From assembly GCA_017962545.1 (NCBI GenBank), contig JAGCVD010000032.1, positions 1 through 38,134 of the forward strand: DNA of 38,134 bases, given 5' to 3'. The translations under genes and the position numbers were made by a program. Shown here one piece after another: positions 6,095 through 13,916 of the stretch. The notes beneath the pieces are model-generated. The model was not told the DNA's origin and made no database searches. It saw only the letters and a list, made by a program, of their open reading frames with translations. Position 1 is the stretch's first letter; the number at the start of each line of letters is the position of its first letter. Source of the DNA: Bacteroidales bacterium. Lineage in GTDB: Bacteria > Bacteroidota > Bacteroidia > Bacteroidales > P3.

Positions 6095-8064
6095 AGTTCG
6101 CCGAGGTATTTACGTATTACCCACTCTGCCGCCAAGAGCAGGAGGATGAGCGCCAGGATGAGCGGCAGCCTCAAGAACTCGGCATAGCGAGTGTGGGTGT
6201 AGATGGTGGGTTTAAGGGTTTTGAGCAGCGAGGTGAGAGGTCGGAGGTCGGAGGCTGAGTATAGGGTTCCGCCGGTGAGAGTGCTCAAGGTGGCCAGCAA
6301 GGTGTGGTCGGCACCGAGCCGTTGTTGTTCAAGGTTCATGGCTTCGACGGCGAAAGTTCCTTCGGCCGTCTGGCCGTTGGCGGTGGCGCGGTAATGGTAA
6401 AGACCTTCGTCAAGTGGCGGCAAGGTTAGGCTGTAGCCGCCGGCGTCGCGCCGGAAGGTGTAGTCGGCACCCTCAACGGTAAGGGTGACGTCGGCATTGT
6501 TGACGGCTTCGTAGTTCTCGTTGTAGAGTACGGCACGCAATACGATGGGCTCGCCTTCGGCGTAGGTCCGCTCGGCCTCCACCTGCAGCCGGTTGCGGTC
6601 GATCTGCATGGCGGTGAAGGAGACCAGCTGTCCGACAAGATGGTCCACGTGGTTGTGGCTTTCATGGCTCTGCCAGTCGGCCAGCCGCCAGTGCCATAGA
6701 CCTTCACCCCATATCCAGGCGCGGCGTTGTTCTCCTTGTGCTGTGGCGGCGACGAGAGGTTGGCGGGTGTCGATGTTGCCCAGCCGGGCGGAGAAGAGTG
6801 TCTGAATGTCGGCTGTGAGTCGAGCCTCGCCAAAAGGTGCCGACAATGGCGGTAGGGCTTCGAGGGCGGTGATGTCGGCCTCGTCGAGGGTGAAAAGGGT
6901 GAAGTCGGTCTGGTGCAGGGCTGTCACCTCGTTGCTGCGCTGCACTTTGGCGACAATCTCCATGCCGCTGTGCAGGGCATTGAAGCGCGCTAGGTCGGTC
7001 TGCAGACCGACGATGGAGATTGTCGGCAACGCATTGGCGTAGGCCACCGAGGGGTGGTTGCGCGAGGGCAGGTTGTGAAGCACCGCCATGCTGACATCGT
7101 CGCCGGCTTTCCACTTGCCACTCTCGGCATCCGCCGCCATGACAACCTCGACGGCGTAGTTGGGATTGCTCTCGATGGCGCCTTTAAGCGCCGCCAGGTC
7201 GGGGTGTGGCGCGTTGGCGAAGAGGACCACCTTGCGGCGCGAGTCGATGACATCGATGTAGACAGATAGGGTATTGTTGCTCAGTGAGGTCTCTCCCGAT
7301 ACTGGCGCCAGACTGATGGTATAACGCTGTAGTCCTGGAGCATCGGCAGGCAACGAGATGGTGTAGGTGGCGCTGAAGTCGTCGTCGTTGTAGGCAACGG
7401 CCTGTGTGTGCAGTAGCTTGCCGTCGTTGTTGTGAATGGAGAGGCGGGTGTTGGCGTCGCGAAGCAGGGTGGCATTGACCGTGACTTCCACGGGGAAGGT
7501 GCTGCTGAGCATGGCGATGCGGTTGCAGCGCAGGTTGGCCAGCCAGGCATCGCGTTGCACCGTGGTGTCGCCGAGGGCGATACAATGGATGTGAAACGAC
7601 AGATGTTCTGCCACCGAGGTGGGGTTGTCGCCTCGGTTGTGCAGGCCGTCGCTGGCCAGCACGAAGGCTGCCACGTCGTCGTTGCGGTAGCGGTCGAGCA
7701 CCGCACCGATGTCGGTCGACCCCTCGGTGCCGAAGGGTACGTAGCTCACACGACAGGATGCTTCAAGGTCGGCGATGAGTTTCTCGAGCGAGAAACTGGA
7801 GTCGGCACTCATCCTCACCGAGCCCGATATGTCCTGCGCCAGCACCACGTGGGGCTTTTGTCGCTCGTTGACGGTCTGCTTCGACATAGGGGCCAACAGC
7901 AGGAAAGCGATGGCGCTCACCGACAGGAAGCGCAGCGCAGCCAGTGCCCACCGCCAGCCACGGCAGAAGGTGTTGCGCCCCGCGAAGTAGAGCACCGTGG
8001 CGTATGCTGCTCCCGCCAGCAGGCAGAACAATACGAAGTACCAAGGATAGTCGGTGAGTATCAA
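6091..8064 (-). CDS. VWA-like inner-membrane protein
   Basis: This 657-aa protein has two N-terminal membrane helices (about 10-27 and 40-58), a large periplasmic part and one C-terminal helix (about 630-648). A von Willebrand A-like fold follows the second helix: DISGS at 78-82 is a DxSxS metal-site motif, and FVLASDGLHNRGDNP supplies the later Asp. The middle has beta-sandwich and glutamine-amidotransferase-like regions as in related membrane VWA proteins; the exact role is unknown. It starts at TTG 8062-8064: the only in-frame ATG comes after both helices, and the upstream gene stops six bases before. Near the C-terminus, a heptamer array (6230-6257) codes for YSASDLRPLTSLL. Two OMP genes lie directly upstream and the flippase gene overlaps downstream. 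Confidence 0.8.
   Translation of the reverse strand: MILTDYPWYFVLFCLLAGAAYATVLYFAGRNTFCRGWRWALAALRFLSVSAIAFLLLAPMSKQTVNERQKPHVVLAQDISGSVRMSADSSFSLEKLIADLEASCRVSYVPFGTEGSTDIGAVLDRYRNDDVAAFVLASDGLHNRGDNPTSVAEHLSFHIHCIALGDTTVQRDAWLANLRCNRIAMLSSTFPVEVTVNATLLRDANTRLSIHNNDGKLLHTQAVAYNDDDFSATYTISLPADAPGLQRYTISLAPVSGETSLSNNTLSVYIDVIDSRRKVVLFANAPHPDLAALKGAIESNPNYAVEVVMAADAESGKWKAGDDVSMAVLHNLPSRNHPSVAYANALPTISIVGLQTDLARFNALHSGMEIVAKVQRSNEVTALHQTDFTLFTLDEADITALEALPPLSAPFGEARLTADIQTLFSARLGNIDTRQPLVAATAQGEQRRAWIWGEGLWHWRLADWQSHESHNHVDHLVGQLVSFTAMQIDRNRLQVEAERTYAEGEPIVLRAVLYNENYEAVNNADVTLTVEGADYTFRRDAGGYSLTLPPLDEGLYHYRATANGQTAEGTFAVEAMNLEQQRLGADHTLLATLSTLTGGTLYSASDLRPLTSLLKTLKPTIYTHTRYAEFLRLPLILALILLLLAAEWVIRKYLGEL
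6230..6257. repeat. Heptamer array inside the VWA-like gene
   Basis: GAGGTGA, GAGGTCG, GAGGTCG, GAGGCTG on the plus strand, which is antisense to this gene. The heptamer is the same as in lepA. Confidence 0.85.
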
Positions 8065-8070
8065 CCTTCG

Positions 8071-8715
8071 TTATAGTATAGCGTTAAGAATAGGTGTTAA
8101 AGGCAGATCGTAGGAGAGACTGAAACTGGGGCAGAAATACGACTCCGAAGAGTAGTTGTAACCGTGGTCGTGATAATATTTTACTCGTGCGGGGTTCCAA
8201 CCGAAACCGGCGCCAAGGGAGATGCGTTTGTAACAGACGCCGACCTGCATGCTGAAGAAAATGTGGCAAGGCTCTTCGATGTCGACCGATAAGTCCATCT
8301 TATGGTCTATATTTCCGAGATTATAGCCCAACTTAAAGTCGGAGAAGACCGACCAACGGTAGCGCGGTGTGCTGAGGCGAGCCTGAACATATATCGGAAG
8401 AGCACCGTCGGCTTCTATACGTCCGTCATACCAATTACCATCATAATTGCTCTGATAGTAGCCCCAATAATTTTCCTCAAAAGGGTAGTATGCGATACCG
8501 CCGCCCACCATCACATTAGGGGTCAACTGATAGGTGACACCCAAAGCAAGAGGCATGGCGGCTTCGAAATGCAGCATGTAGCCGGTGGGGCGGTACTCGG
8601 GGTCGGAGGAACTGGAGCCGAAGCCGCCCTGCTGGCGGTTGGTGGCACCCACCATCTGTGCCTGTGCACCGAGACTCAGTGCTGCGAGGCACACAATAAT
8701 TACAATACGTTTCAT
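8071..8715 (-). CDS. Outer-membrane beta-barrel-like protein, paralog 1
   Basis: This 214-aa protein has a clear signal peptide (MKRIVIIVCLAALSLGAQAQ) cut after AQA. The mature part is made of short alternating beta strands rich in Tyr, Gly and Ser, and ends in hydrophobic strands, so an outer-membrane barrel is likely. It is a paralog of the gene just upstream (8729-9376): both share AQMVGxTNRQ, DPxYRPTG, LHFEA, TPNVMVG and YRWSVFSDxKLGYNL at the same places. It begins 13 bp after that gene and ends six bases before the TTG start of the VWA-like gene. I do not recognise a named family; export or adhesion roles would be guesswork. Confidence 0.8.
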   Translation of the reverse strand: MKRIVIIVCLAALSLGAQAQMVGATNRQQGGFGSSSSDPEYRPTGYMLHFEAAMPLALGVTYQLTPNVMVGGGIAYYPFEENYWGYYQSNYDGNWYDGRIEADGALPIYVQARLSTPRYRWSVFSDFKLGYNLGNIDHKMDLSVDIEEPCHIFFSMQVGVCYKRISLGAGFGWNPARVKYYHDHGYNYSSESYFCPSFSLSYDLPLTPILNAIL

Positions 8716-8728
8716 TGCTTATACATTT

Positions 8729-9376
8729 TTAGAACATTAATACACGACGTAGGTAGGCTACCGGCAGGTTGTAGGAGAGGCTGAGGCTGAACTCCGTTAA
8801 GTTAACTTTCTCGCGGACACCCTGACTGTTGGTGACAGTAAACACACCTGGAATCAGCAAAGCACCGGCGCCGAGGCTCAGGTTCTTGTAGCCTATACCG
8901 GCCTGCAGTCCTATGTAGATGCGACTGCACTGGGCGCTGTCGGGATAATAGTAGGCCAGGTTGTAGCCCAGCTTGACATCGCTGAACACCGACCATCGGT
9001 AGCCCGGCGTACTGCCGCGCAACTCCAGGAAAGGCCCATTGGGGTTCCCTTCTACCTGGAAATGGTTATAGTCCCAATACCCACCTCCATAGGTATAAGA
9101 AGAATAATGATAAGTTTCAAAGCTAGAATTCTGATAACTGGTATAGTAGTATCCATAACCCGCGCCCACCATCACGTTGGGCGTCACCTGGTAGCCCACG
9201 GCAACAGCCCACGGCGAGCCCGCCTCGAAGTGCAGCACCGCACCCGTGGGACGGTAGACTGGGTCGTTGGTACTAGAAGAGATACTACCGTTCTGGCGGT
9301 TCGTGGAGCCCACCATCTGCGCCTGCGCAGCGGCCAGCGTGGCGACGAGCACTAGCATAAACAGAGCCTTTTTCAT
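8729..9376 (-). CDS. Outer-membrane beta-barrel-like protein, paralog 2
   Basis: This 215-aa secreted protein starts at ATG 9376 (MKKALFMLVLVATLAAAQAQ), which gives a normal signal peptide; an earlier in-frame ATG would place the promoter inside the gene. The mature part resembles the downstream paralog, but has a longer Tyr/Ser/Gly-rich loop (YYYTSYQNSSFETYHYSSYTYGG region, about residues 78-100) in place of the shorter YYPFEENYWGYY loop. Divergence is greatest in loops and least in the strands, as expected for surface loops of a barrel. It is the first gene of a tight four-gene group (OMP, OMP, VWA-like, flippase). Confidence 0.8.
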   Translation of the reverse strand: MKKALFMLVLVATLAAAQAQMVGSTNRQNGSISSSTNDPVYRPTGAVLHFEAGSPWAVAVGYQVTPNVMVGAGYGYYYTSYQNSSFETYHYSSYTYGGGYWDYNHFQVEGNPNGPFLELRGSTPGYRWSVFSDVKLGYNLAYYYPDSAQCSRIYIGLQAGIGYKNLSLGAGALLIPGVFTVTNSQGVREKVNLTEFSLSLSYNLPVAYLRRVLMF

Positions 9377-9401
9377 ATCCAATGAATTAATATTTCCGCT
9401 G

Positions 9402-9409
9402 CAAAAATA
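9402..9409 (-). promoter_or_regulatory. Promoter -7 box of the OMP-VWA-flippase operon
   Basis: TATTTTTG on the minus strand, 25 bp before the start codon. A TTG lies 21 bp upstream. The surrounding TGTATTTTTGCAGCG is repeated at the promoter of the zinc-ribbon gene near 36950. Confidence 0.6.
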
Positions 9410-9446
9410 CATAAAAAAATGGATTCTGCACAATTTTCAATCATTT

Positions 9447-9482
9447 ATCCTCGCATCATCCTCGCATTTTAACATTTCAGAT
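9447..9482. repeat. 36-bp dispersed element, copy 1
   Basis: On the minus strand it reads ATCTGAAATGTTAAAA then two 11-bp direct units (TGCGAGGATGA, TGCGAGGAT). It is 35/36 identical to 32649-32684. It lies between the M16 peptidase gene and the OMP promoter, 37 bp upstream of the -7 box. Confidence 0.88.
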
Positions 9483-9533
9483 GCCTCGGGAATGCGAGTG
9501 TAAAGCCATGGGGATTTTTCTTCCTGTAGGTGG

Positions 9534-10754
9534 TTAGTTTCCGTAAACGAGGGTGGAGAAAAGGCCGGGTCGGAAGCGTTCCTGCGCTACACGCAGCACA
9601 TCGGCGGCGGTGACTTTGAGGATGTCGGCGGTCATCTCTTCGAGGGTGTCGACGCGGTCGAAACTCAGATAGGCCTTGCCGATGGACTGCATCTCGTCCG
9701 AGCCGTCGGCTTGTGCTATGGCCATCTGTGCTGCCATCTGGCCTCGAGCCTGCTTCAGAGTACGCTCGGTCAGCGATGTTGTGGCCAGACGTTCCAGTTC
9801 ATCGTGTATCAGTTGTAATGTGCGCTCCTCGGCATGGCTGTCGACGCCAGCGTAAATGTAGAACAGGCCGGTGTCGCAGTAGGGGACATACTGCGACTCG
9901 ATGGTGTAGCAGAAGCCATGGTGTTCTCGAACCGCCATATTGAGGCGCGAGGTCATGGCCGGTCCGCCCAGGATGTTGTTGATTAGCGTGAAGGCTGTCT
10001 TGTCGGTACTATAGATACTTGGTGCTTCACAGCCCAGCATGATAAGCGTCTGGTGGTTGTGGCGATGCACACGCTGTTCGAAGGTGCGGAACACAGGACG
10101 CACCGTGCGTGGGTTGTCCGACGGGTGGTCGGCATAGCTGCCGAAGTGGCGCTCGCAGAGTTGTACCAAGCGGCCGAAGTCCACATTACCCACCACGCTC
10201 ACCACCATGCGTGACGGTGTGTAGCATTGGCGCAGACGCTCGCGCAAACGCTCCGACGTGAAGTGGCGCACCGTGCGCTTCGAGCCCAATATCTTGTGTG
10301 CGATAGGGTGTCCTTCGTAGACCATCTCCTCGAACTGGTCGCCGATACGCTCGGCAGGGATGTCGTTGTAGGTGTTGATTTCTTCCAGCACCACATCTTT
10401 CTCTTTTTCAATCTCGGTCTCGGGGAAGGTGGAGTGGAAAAGCATGTCGGCGAAGAGCTCGAGACAACGCGGCAGATGTTCGGCCAGCGAGGTAGCGTAA
10501 ACGCAGGTCTCCTCGCGAGTGGTGAAGGCGCTGAGTTCACCTCCCACGCCGTCAATACGGTTCAGGATATGCCATGCACGACGGTGTTCGGTGCCTTTGA
10601 AGAGCGTGTGCTCAATGAAGTGCGCTATGCCTTCATCCTCGCCATGCTCGTCGCGCGACCCCACGTTGATGTACACGCCGGAGTAGACCACCCTAGAGGG
10701 TGTGTGGGAGAGGATTATTCGGATTCCGTTGCTGAGGGTGTGGTATTGGTACAT
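9534..10754 (-). CDS. M16 family zinc peptidase
   Basis: This 406-aa protein belongs to the insulinase/pitrilysin family M16 (processing-peptidase-like, subfamily B size). The inverted zinc motif HFIEH is at residues 45-49, and the third ligand Glu is in VLEEINTYND (about residue 124), 76 residues on as the family requires. RLNMAVREHHGFCYTIESQYVPY in the second half is the usual substrate-binding RxxxREKxGLxYxxxS region. No signal peptide is visible, so it acts in the cytoplasm or is exported by another route. Its start lies 40 bases inside the upstream O-antigen-ligase-like gene, in another frame, so the pair is probably translationally coupled. Downstream is the 157-bp gap with the 36-bp element. 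Confidence 0.93.
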   Translation of the reverse strand: MYQYHTLSNGIRIILSHTPSRVVYSGVYINVGSRDEHGEDEGIAHFIEHTLFKGTEHRRAWHILNRIDGVGGELSAFTTREETCVYATSLAEHLPRCLELFADMLFHSTFPETEIEKEKDVVLEEINTYNDIPAERIGDQFEEMVYEGHPIAHKILGSKRTVRHFTSERLRERLRQCYTPSRMVVSVVGNVDFGRLVQLCERHFGSYADHPSDNPRTVRPVFRTFEQRVHRHNHQTLIMLGCEAPSIYSTDKTAFTLINNILGGPAMTSRLNMAVREHHGFCYTIESQYVPYCDTGLFYIYAGVDSHAEERTLQLIHDELERLATTSLTERTLKQARGQMAAQMAIAQADGSDEMQSIGKAYLSFDRVDTLEEMTADILKVTAADVLRVAQERFRPGLFSTLVYGN

Positions 10755-12277
10755 TGTGATGTTCTAAAGGACAGGAAATAGGTACAGAAGAGGATGCCGG
10801 CAAGGGTGTCGAGGGTGTCCTCGGTGAGGAAGCTGATAAGGACGGTGAGCACCCAGGCAAACATCACGGGAGAGAGGTGCGATGAACGATGAGCGACAAT
10901 AGCTCGGAGGAGGAAGAACAACAGGATGGCGCAACCGAGGATGCCGAAAGCGGCAAGGAAGCCCAGATATTGGCTGTGGGTGCTCTTGCGGGTGTCGGCC
11001 AGGCTGGAGTCCATCTCGGTCAGACGTGCATGGAGGGCATCATCGACATCGCCGGTACCGACGCCGAACCACAGATGGTCGTGCACCACGTCGAGGGTGG
11101 CGCGCCAGAGTTCAAGGCGTTGGATCATGGTGAAGCCTTGGACGGCATGGGTGTGAACGTAGTATTCCCGCTCGAAGAGCATGACATAGACCATCTTGCG
11201 CAGAGGGTTGCCGCCGGCATAGACGGGGTTGGCGATGCCGTGCTCGATATCGTTCACCTGCTTGTCCGTAAGGGCGTTGACCCCAACACTATCCTTGGTG
11301 AGCCCCAGCGCGTTGAGATAGCGTACCAGCGTGGGCTGCAAATTGTAGCCTTCGTCGCCGACGCTGTCATAAGGTACTGAGCTTCGTCGCTGCCATTCCG
11401 CGCGCAATTCGTCGGTACACAGATAGTTGTTGATGTAGTTTCCGTTCTCGATGATGCCGTCACAATAGTGCTCATAAGCCCTGCCTCCCGCGGTGAGGGT
11501 CGGCAACGGTTGACTGGCTTGTGGGATGAGACGGTAATAGGCTTTTACTTCGCGGCCCACAAGGAAAACGACAGCGCCGGCAAGGCAGAACCACAGCACC
11601 ACCAGCGGCCAGCGGTGGCGGTAGTATACCAGCAGGAGCACCAGCGAGACGACCGCCAAGATGCCGAAGGCGGTATAGGAGTGGATGAGCGCCAGGAATA
11701 CCAGCATCCAAAGGGTGAGGAGTATGCGGATGATAAGGATGGCCAGAGGATAGCGACCACTGCCGATAGCCCACTGCCGATAGCCCACTAAAAGATAAAC
11801 CACCATGCAGCAGTTCAGGGCGAAGCGGATGTGGGAGATATAGGGTACGGCGTCACGGTAGGGGAGGTCGGAAATGGTGAGCATGCGCACAAGGGCTATA
11901 ATGCTGACCACCAGAATAGTGGTGATATATGCCCCCAGTATGAGGTGGCGTGCACGGCCTGTGACGGGCTTAGTGGTAAGCACTACCAAGGGCACCACCA
12001 ACATCGGCAGCTTGACTTGCAATACATTGAACCCATGGGTGATGTTAGTGGTCCAGAGCATGCCGACGGTGTAGATGATAGAGAACGCCACGATGGCCTG
12101 CAGCAGGCGGCACTGGCGCGCCATCTGCCATTTCTCGCGCCAGCGGCCCTCAAATAGCCAATTGACCCCCAACAGCACCCACATCAAGTTGGCCGCCCAC
12201 ACCGAGGTGACCATGCAGCCGCCCAACAGCGTCAGCAGCACGAGGTATATTGTCCTATGAGTCTTTCTCCCTAGCAT
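10715..12277 (-). CDS. O-antigen ligase-like membrane protein
   Basis: This 520-aa protein has about ten membrane helices, with a long periplasmic loop between about residues 240 and 440 and two or three helices after it. This is the plan of the O-antigen ligase / Wzy polymerase family (Wzy_C, WaaL), which joins sugar chains to a lipid core or to each other. The family His-rich loop motif is seen in DHLWFGVGTGDVDDAL and THSQYLGFLAAFGILG (the usual HNxYLxxLxExG). A heptamer array (11757-11791) codes for GYRQWAIGSGRYPL between helices. It starts 22 bp after the S41 protease gene. Ligase or polymerase cannot be told apart here. Confidence 0.85.
   Translation of the reverse strand: MLGRKTHRTIYLVLLTLLGGCMVTSVWAANLMWVLLGVNWLFEGRWREKWQMARQCRLLQAIVAFSIIYTVGMLWTTNITHGFNVLQVKLPMLVVPLVVLTTKPVTGRARHLILGAYITTILVVSIIALVRMLTISDLPYRDAVPYISHIRFALNCCMVVYLLVGYRQWAIGSGRYPLAILIIRILLTLWMLVFLALIHSYTAFGILAVVSLVLLLVYYRHRWPLVVLWFCLAGAVVFLVGREVKAYYRLIPQASQPLPTLTAGGRAYEHYCDGIIENGNYINNYLCTDELRAEWQRRSSVPYDSVGDEGYNLQPTLVRYLNALGLTKDSVGVNALTDKQVNDIEHGIANPVYAGGNPLRKMVYVMLFEREYYVHTHAVQGFTMIQRLELWRATLDVVHDHLWFGVGTGDVDDALHARLTEMDSSLADTRKSTHSQYLGFLAAFGILGCAILLFFLLRAIVAHRSSHLSPVMFAWVLTVLISFLTEDTLDTLAGILFCTYFLSFRTSQCTNTTPSATESE
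11757..11791. repeat. Heptamer array inside the ligase-like gene
   Basis: CCACTGC, CGATAGC, CCACTGC, CGATAGC, CCACTAA: two heptamers alternate, making a 14-bp unit repeated two and a half times. Confidence 0.9.
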
Positions 12278-12299
12278 CCTGTTACGTAACTCCGCATTC

Positions 12300-13916
12300 T
12301 TAATTCTTGACTTTTAACTCCTCCACAGCGCGTTGCACCACAGGGTCGCTCTTTAATGAACCTTCGATGCGCCCTTGGTCGTAGTAGTACCGCGAGAGTA
12401 TCTCGGACTTCAGCATCTCGCTGATCTCGTCACGGTGTTTCACCATATCGTCTTCTTTCTCCCGTTCTAGGGTGGCCTCCATGGCCTTGAGTTGTTCCTC
12501 GATGGCACCGTTGTATTTCTCTTCGGTGGATATCTCGCGCAGCTCCTTGATGACACGCTCGGTGACGGTGGAGTAGGTGAGTCCTTTTTCTTTTAGGTAA
12601 CGGCAGAAATCGGCATAGAGGTCGTCGCTGACTTCGAAATCGGTGGCGGCGGCAATAGCCTTGTGGCTGCGGTAATACTGTGTGGCATAGTCGAAGATGA
12701 GGAACTTCTGTGTCAGCGCGATGGCGATGTTCGACATATACTGGGGCTCTATCTCCACGTCGGGTTCTATTCCGAAGCCGTCGTAGACGGTGCGGCCGCT
12801 CTTGGTCTTGAAAGCCGTCTTCAGCGAGTCTGGCACCTTGAGGGCCTTGCCGTTCTCGTCACGGTGGCTGTAGTCGATGGCCTGTATGCAGCGGCCCGAG
12901 GGGATGTAGTATTTGCTGACAGTCACTTTCATCTGGCTGTTATAAGCCATGGGCAGTATGTTCTGCACCAGCCCTTTGCCATAGCTGCGCTGACCTATAA
13001 TAACGGCGCGGTCGAGGTCTTGCAGGCTGCCGCTGACAATCTCGCTGGCCGACGCCGAGCTGCCGTCGATGAGCACCGCCACGGGTATCTCGGTGTCCTC
13101 GGGAGCCATACGGGTGTAGCTCTTGAGGTTCTTTGAGGCCACTTTGCCCTTGGTCTCCACCACCAATGTCCCTTTGGGCACCCAGATGTTGACGATGTCG
13201 ACGGCTTCGTTCATCAATCCGCCGCCGTTGCCACGCAGGTCGAGGATGACGCCTTTCATGGCGGGGTGGTCCTTCTTAAGGTTGACGAAAGCCTCGCGCA
13301 CATGCTTGGCGGCGTCGGAGGTGAACTCGTCGAGTTTGATATAACCCATGTCGCCCACCATGCCGTAGTAGGGCACGTTGGGCAACTTGATTTCACGGCG
13401 TGTGAGGGTGCGGTCGAACTCCTTGCCTTCGCGTTCCAGGCGAAGGGTGACGTTGGTGCCGGCTTGTCCGCGCATGGCGGCGCTGACGTCGGCGGTGGTC
13501 TTGCCACGCGTGCTCTGTCCGTCGACAGCCACGATACGGTCGCCAGCCTTCAGCCCAGCTTCGTCGGCAGGAAGTCCTTTATACGGCTCGCTGATGTACA
13601 CCGAGTCGCCGCGCTGCACGATGAGCGACCCGATGCCGCCGTATTGTCCAAGCAGTTGCATCTTTACGTCCTCCATCTGGCTTTCGGCATAGTAGTTGGT
13701 ATAGGGGTCGAGCGAGGCCAGCATGGCGTCGATGGCCACTTTGATGGTCTTGCCTGGGTCGACGTCGTCGACATAGTTCAGGTTGAGCTGCTTGTAGACA
13801 TTGGAGAAAATCTCTAAGTTTTTGGCGATCTCGAATCCTCGGTCATCGCTCTGTGCCTGCAGGGAGCCGAGAAAGACTAGTAAACCTAGGGAGCCAACTA
13901 AAAATATCTTTTTCAT
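12300..13916 (-). CDS. C-terminal processing peptidase (S41)
   Basis: This 538-aa protein is a tail-specific (CtpA/Prc-like) serine protease of the periplasm. It has a signal peptide (1-22), an N-terminal helical region, a PDZ domain (about 85-165, with GIGSLI and GLKAGDRIVAVDG), and the S41 core with VILDLRGNGGG (about 223-233). The catalytic Ser is Ser289 in GSSASASEI and the Lys is Lys314 in SYGKGLVQ, 25 residues apart as in E. coli Prc; Asp300 fits the third position. The last 130 residues are helical and charged. Its ATG overlaps the stop of the antiporter gene by four bases (ATGA). Family members trim or degrade envelope proteins. Confidence 0.95.
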   Translation of the reverse strand: MKKIFLVGSLGLLVFLGSLQAQSDDRGFEIAKNLEIFSNVYKQLNLNYVDDVDPGKTIKVAIDAMLASLDPYTNYYAESQMEDVKMQLLGQYGGIGSLIVQRGDSVYISEPYKGLPADEAGLKAGDRIVAVDGQSTRGKTTADVSAAMRGQAGTNVTLRLEREGKEFDRTLTRREIKLPNVPYYGMVGDMGYIKLDEFTSDAAKHVREAFVNLKKDHPAMKGVILDLRGNGGGLMNEAVDIVNIWVPKGTLVVETKGKVASKNLKSYTRMAPEDTEIPVAVLIDGSSASASEIVSGSLQDLDRAVIIGQRSYGKGLVQNILPMAYNSQMKVTVSKYYIPSGRCIQAIDYSHRDENGKALKVPDSLKTAFKTKSGRTVYDGFGIEPDVEIEPQYMSNIAIALTQKFLIFDYATQYYRSHKAIAAATDFEVSDDLYADFCRYLKEKGLTYSTVTERVIKELREISTEEKYNGAIEEQLKAMEATLEREKEDDMVKHRDEISEMLKSEILSRYYYDQGRIEGSLKSDPVVQRAVEELKVKN

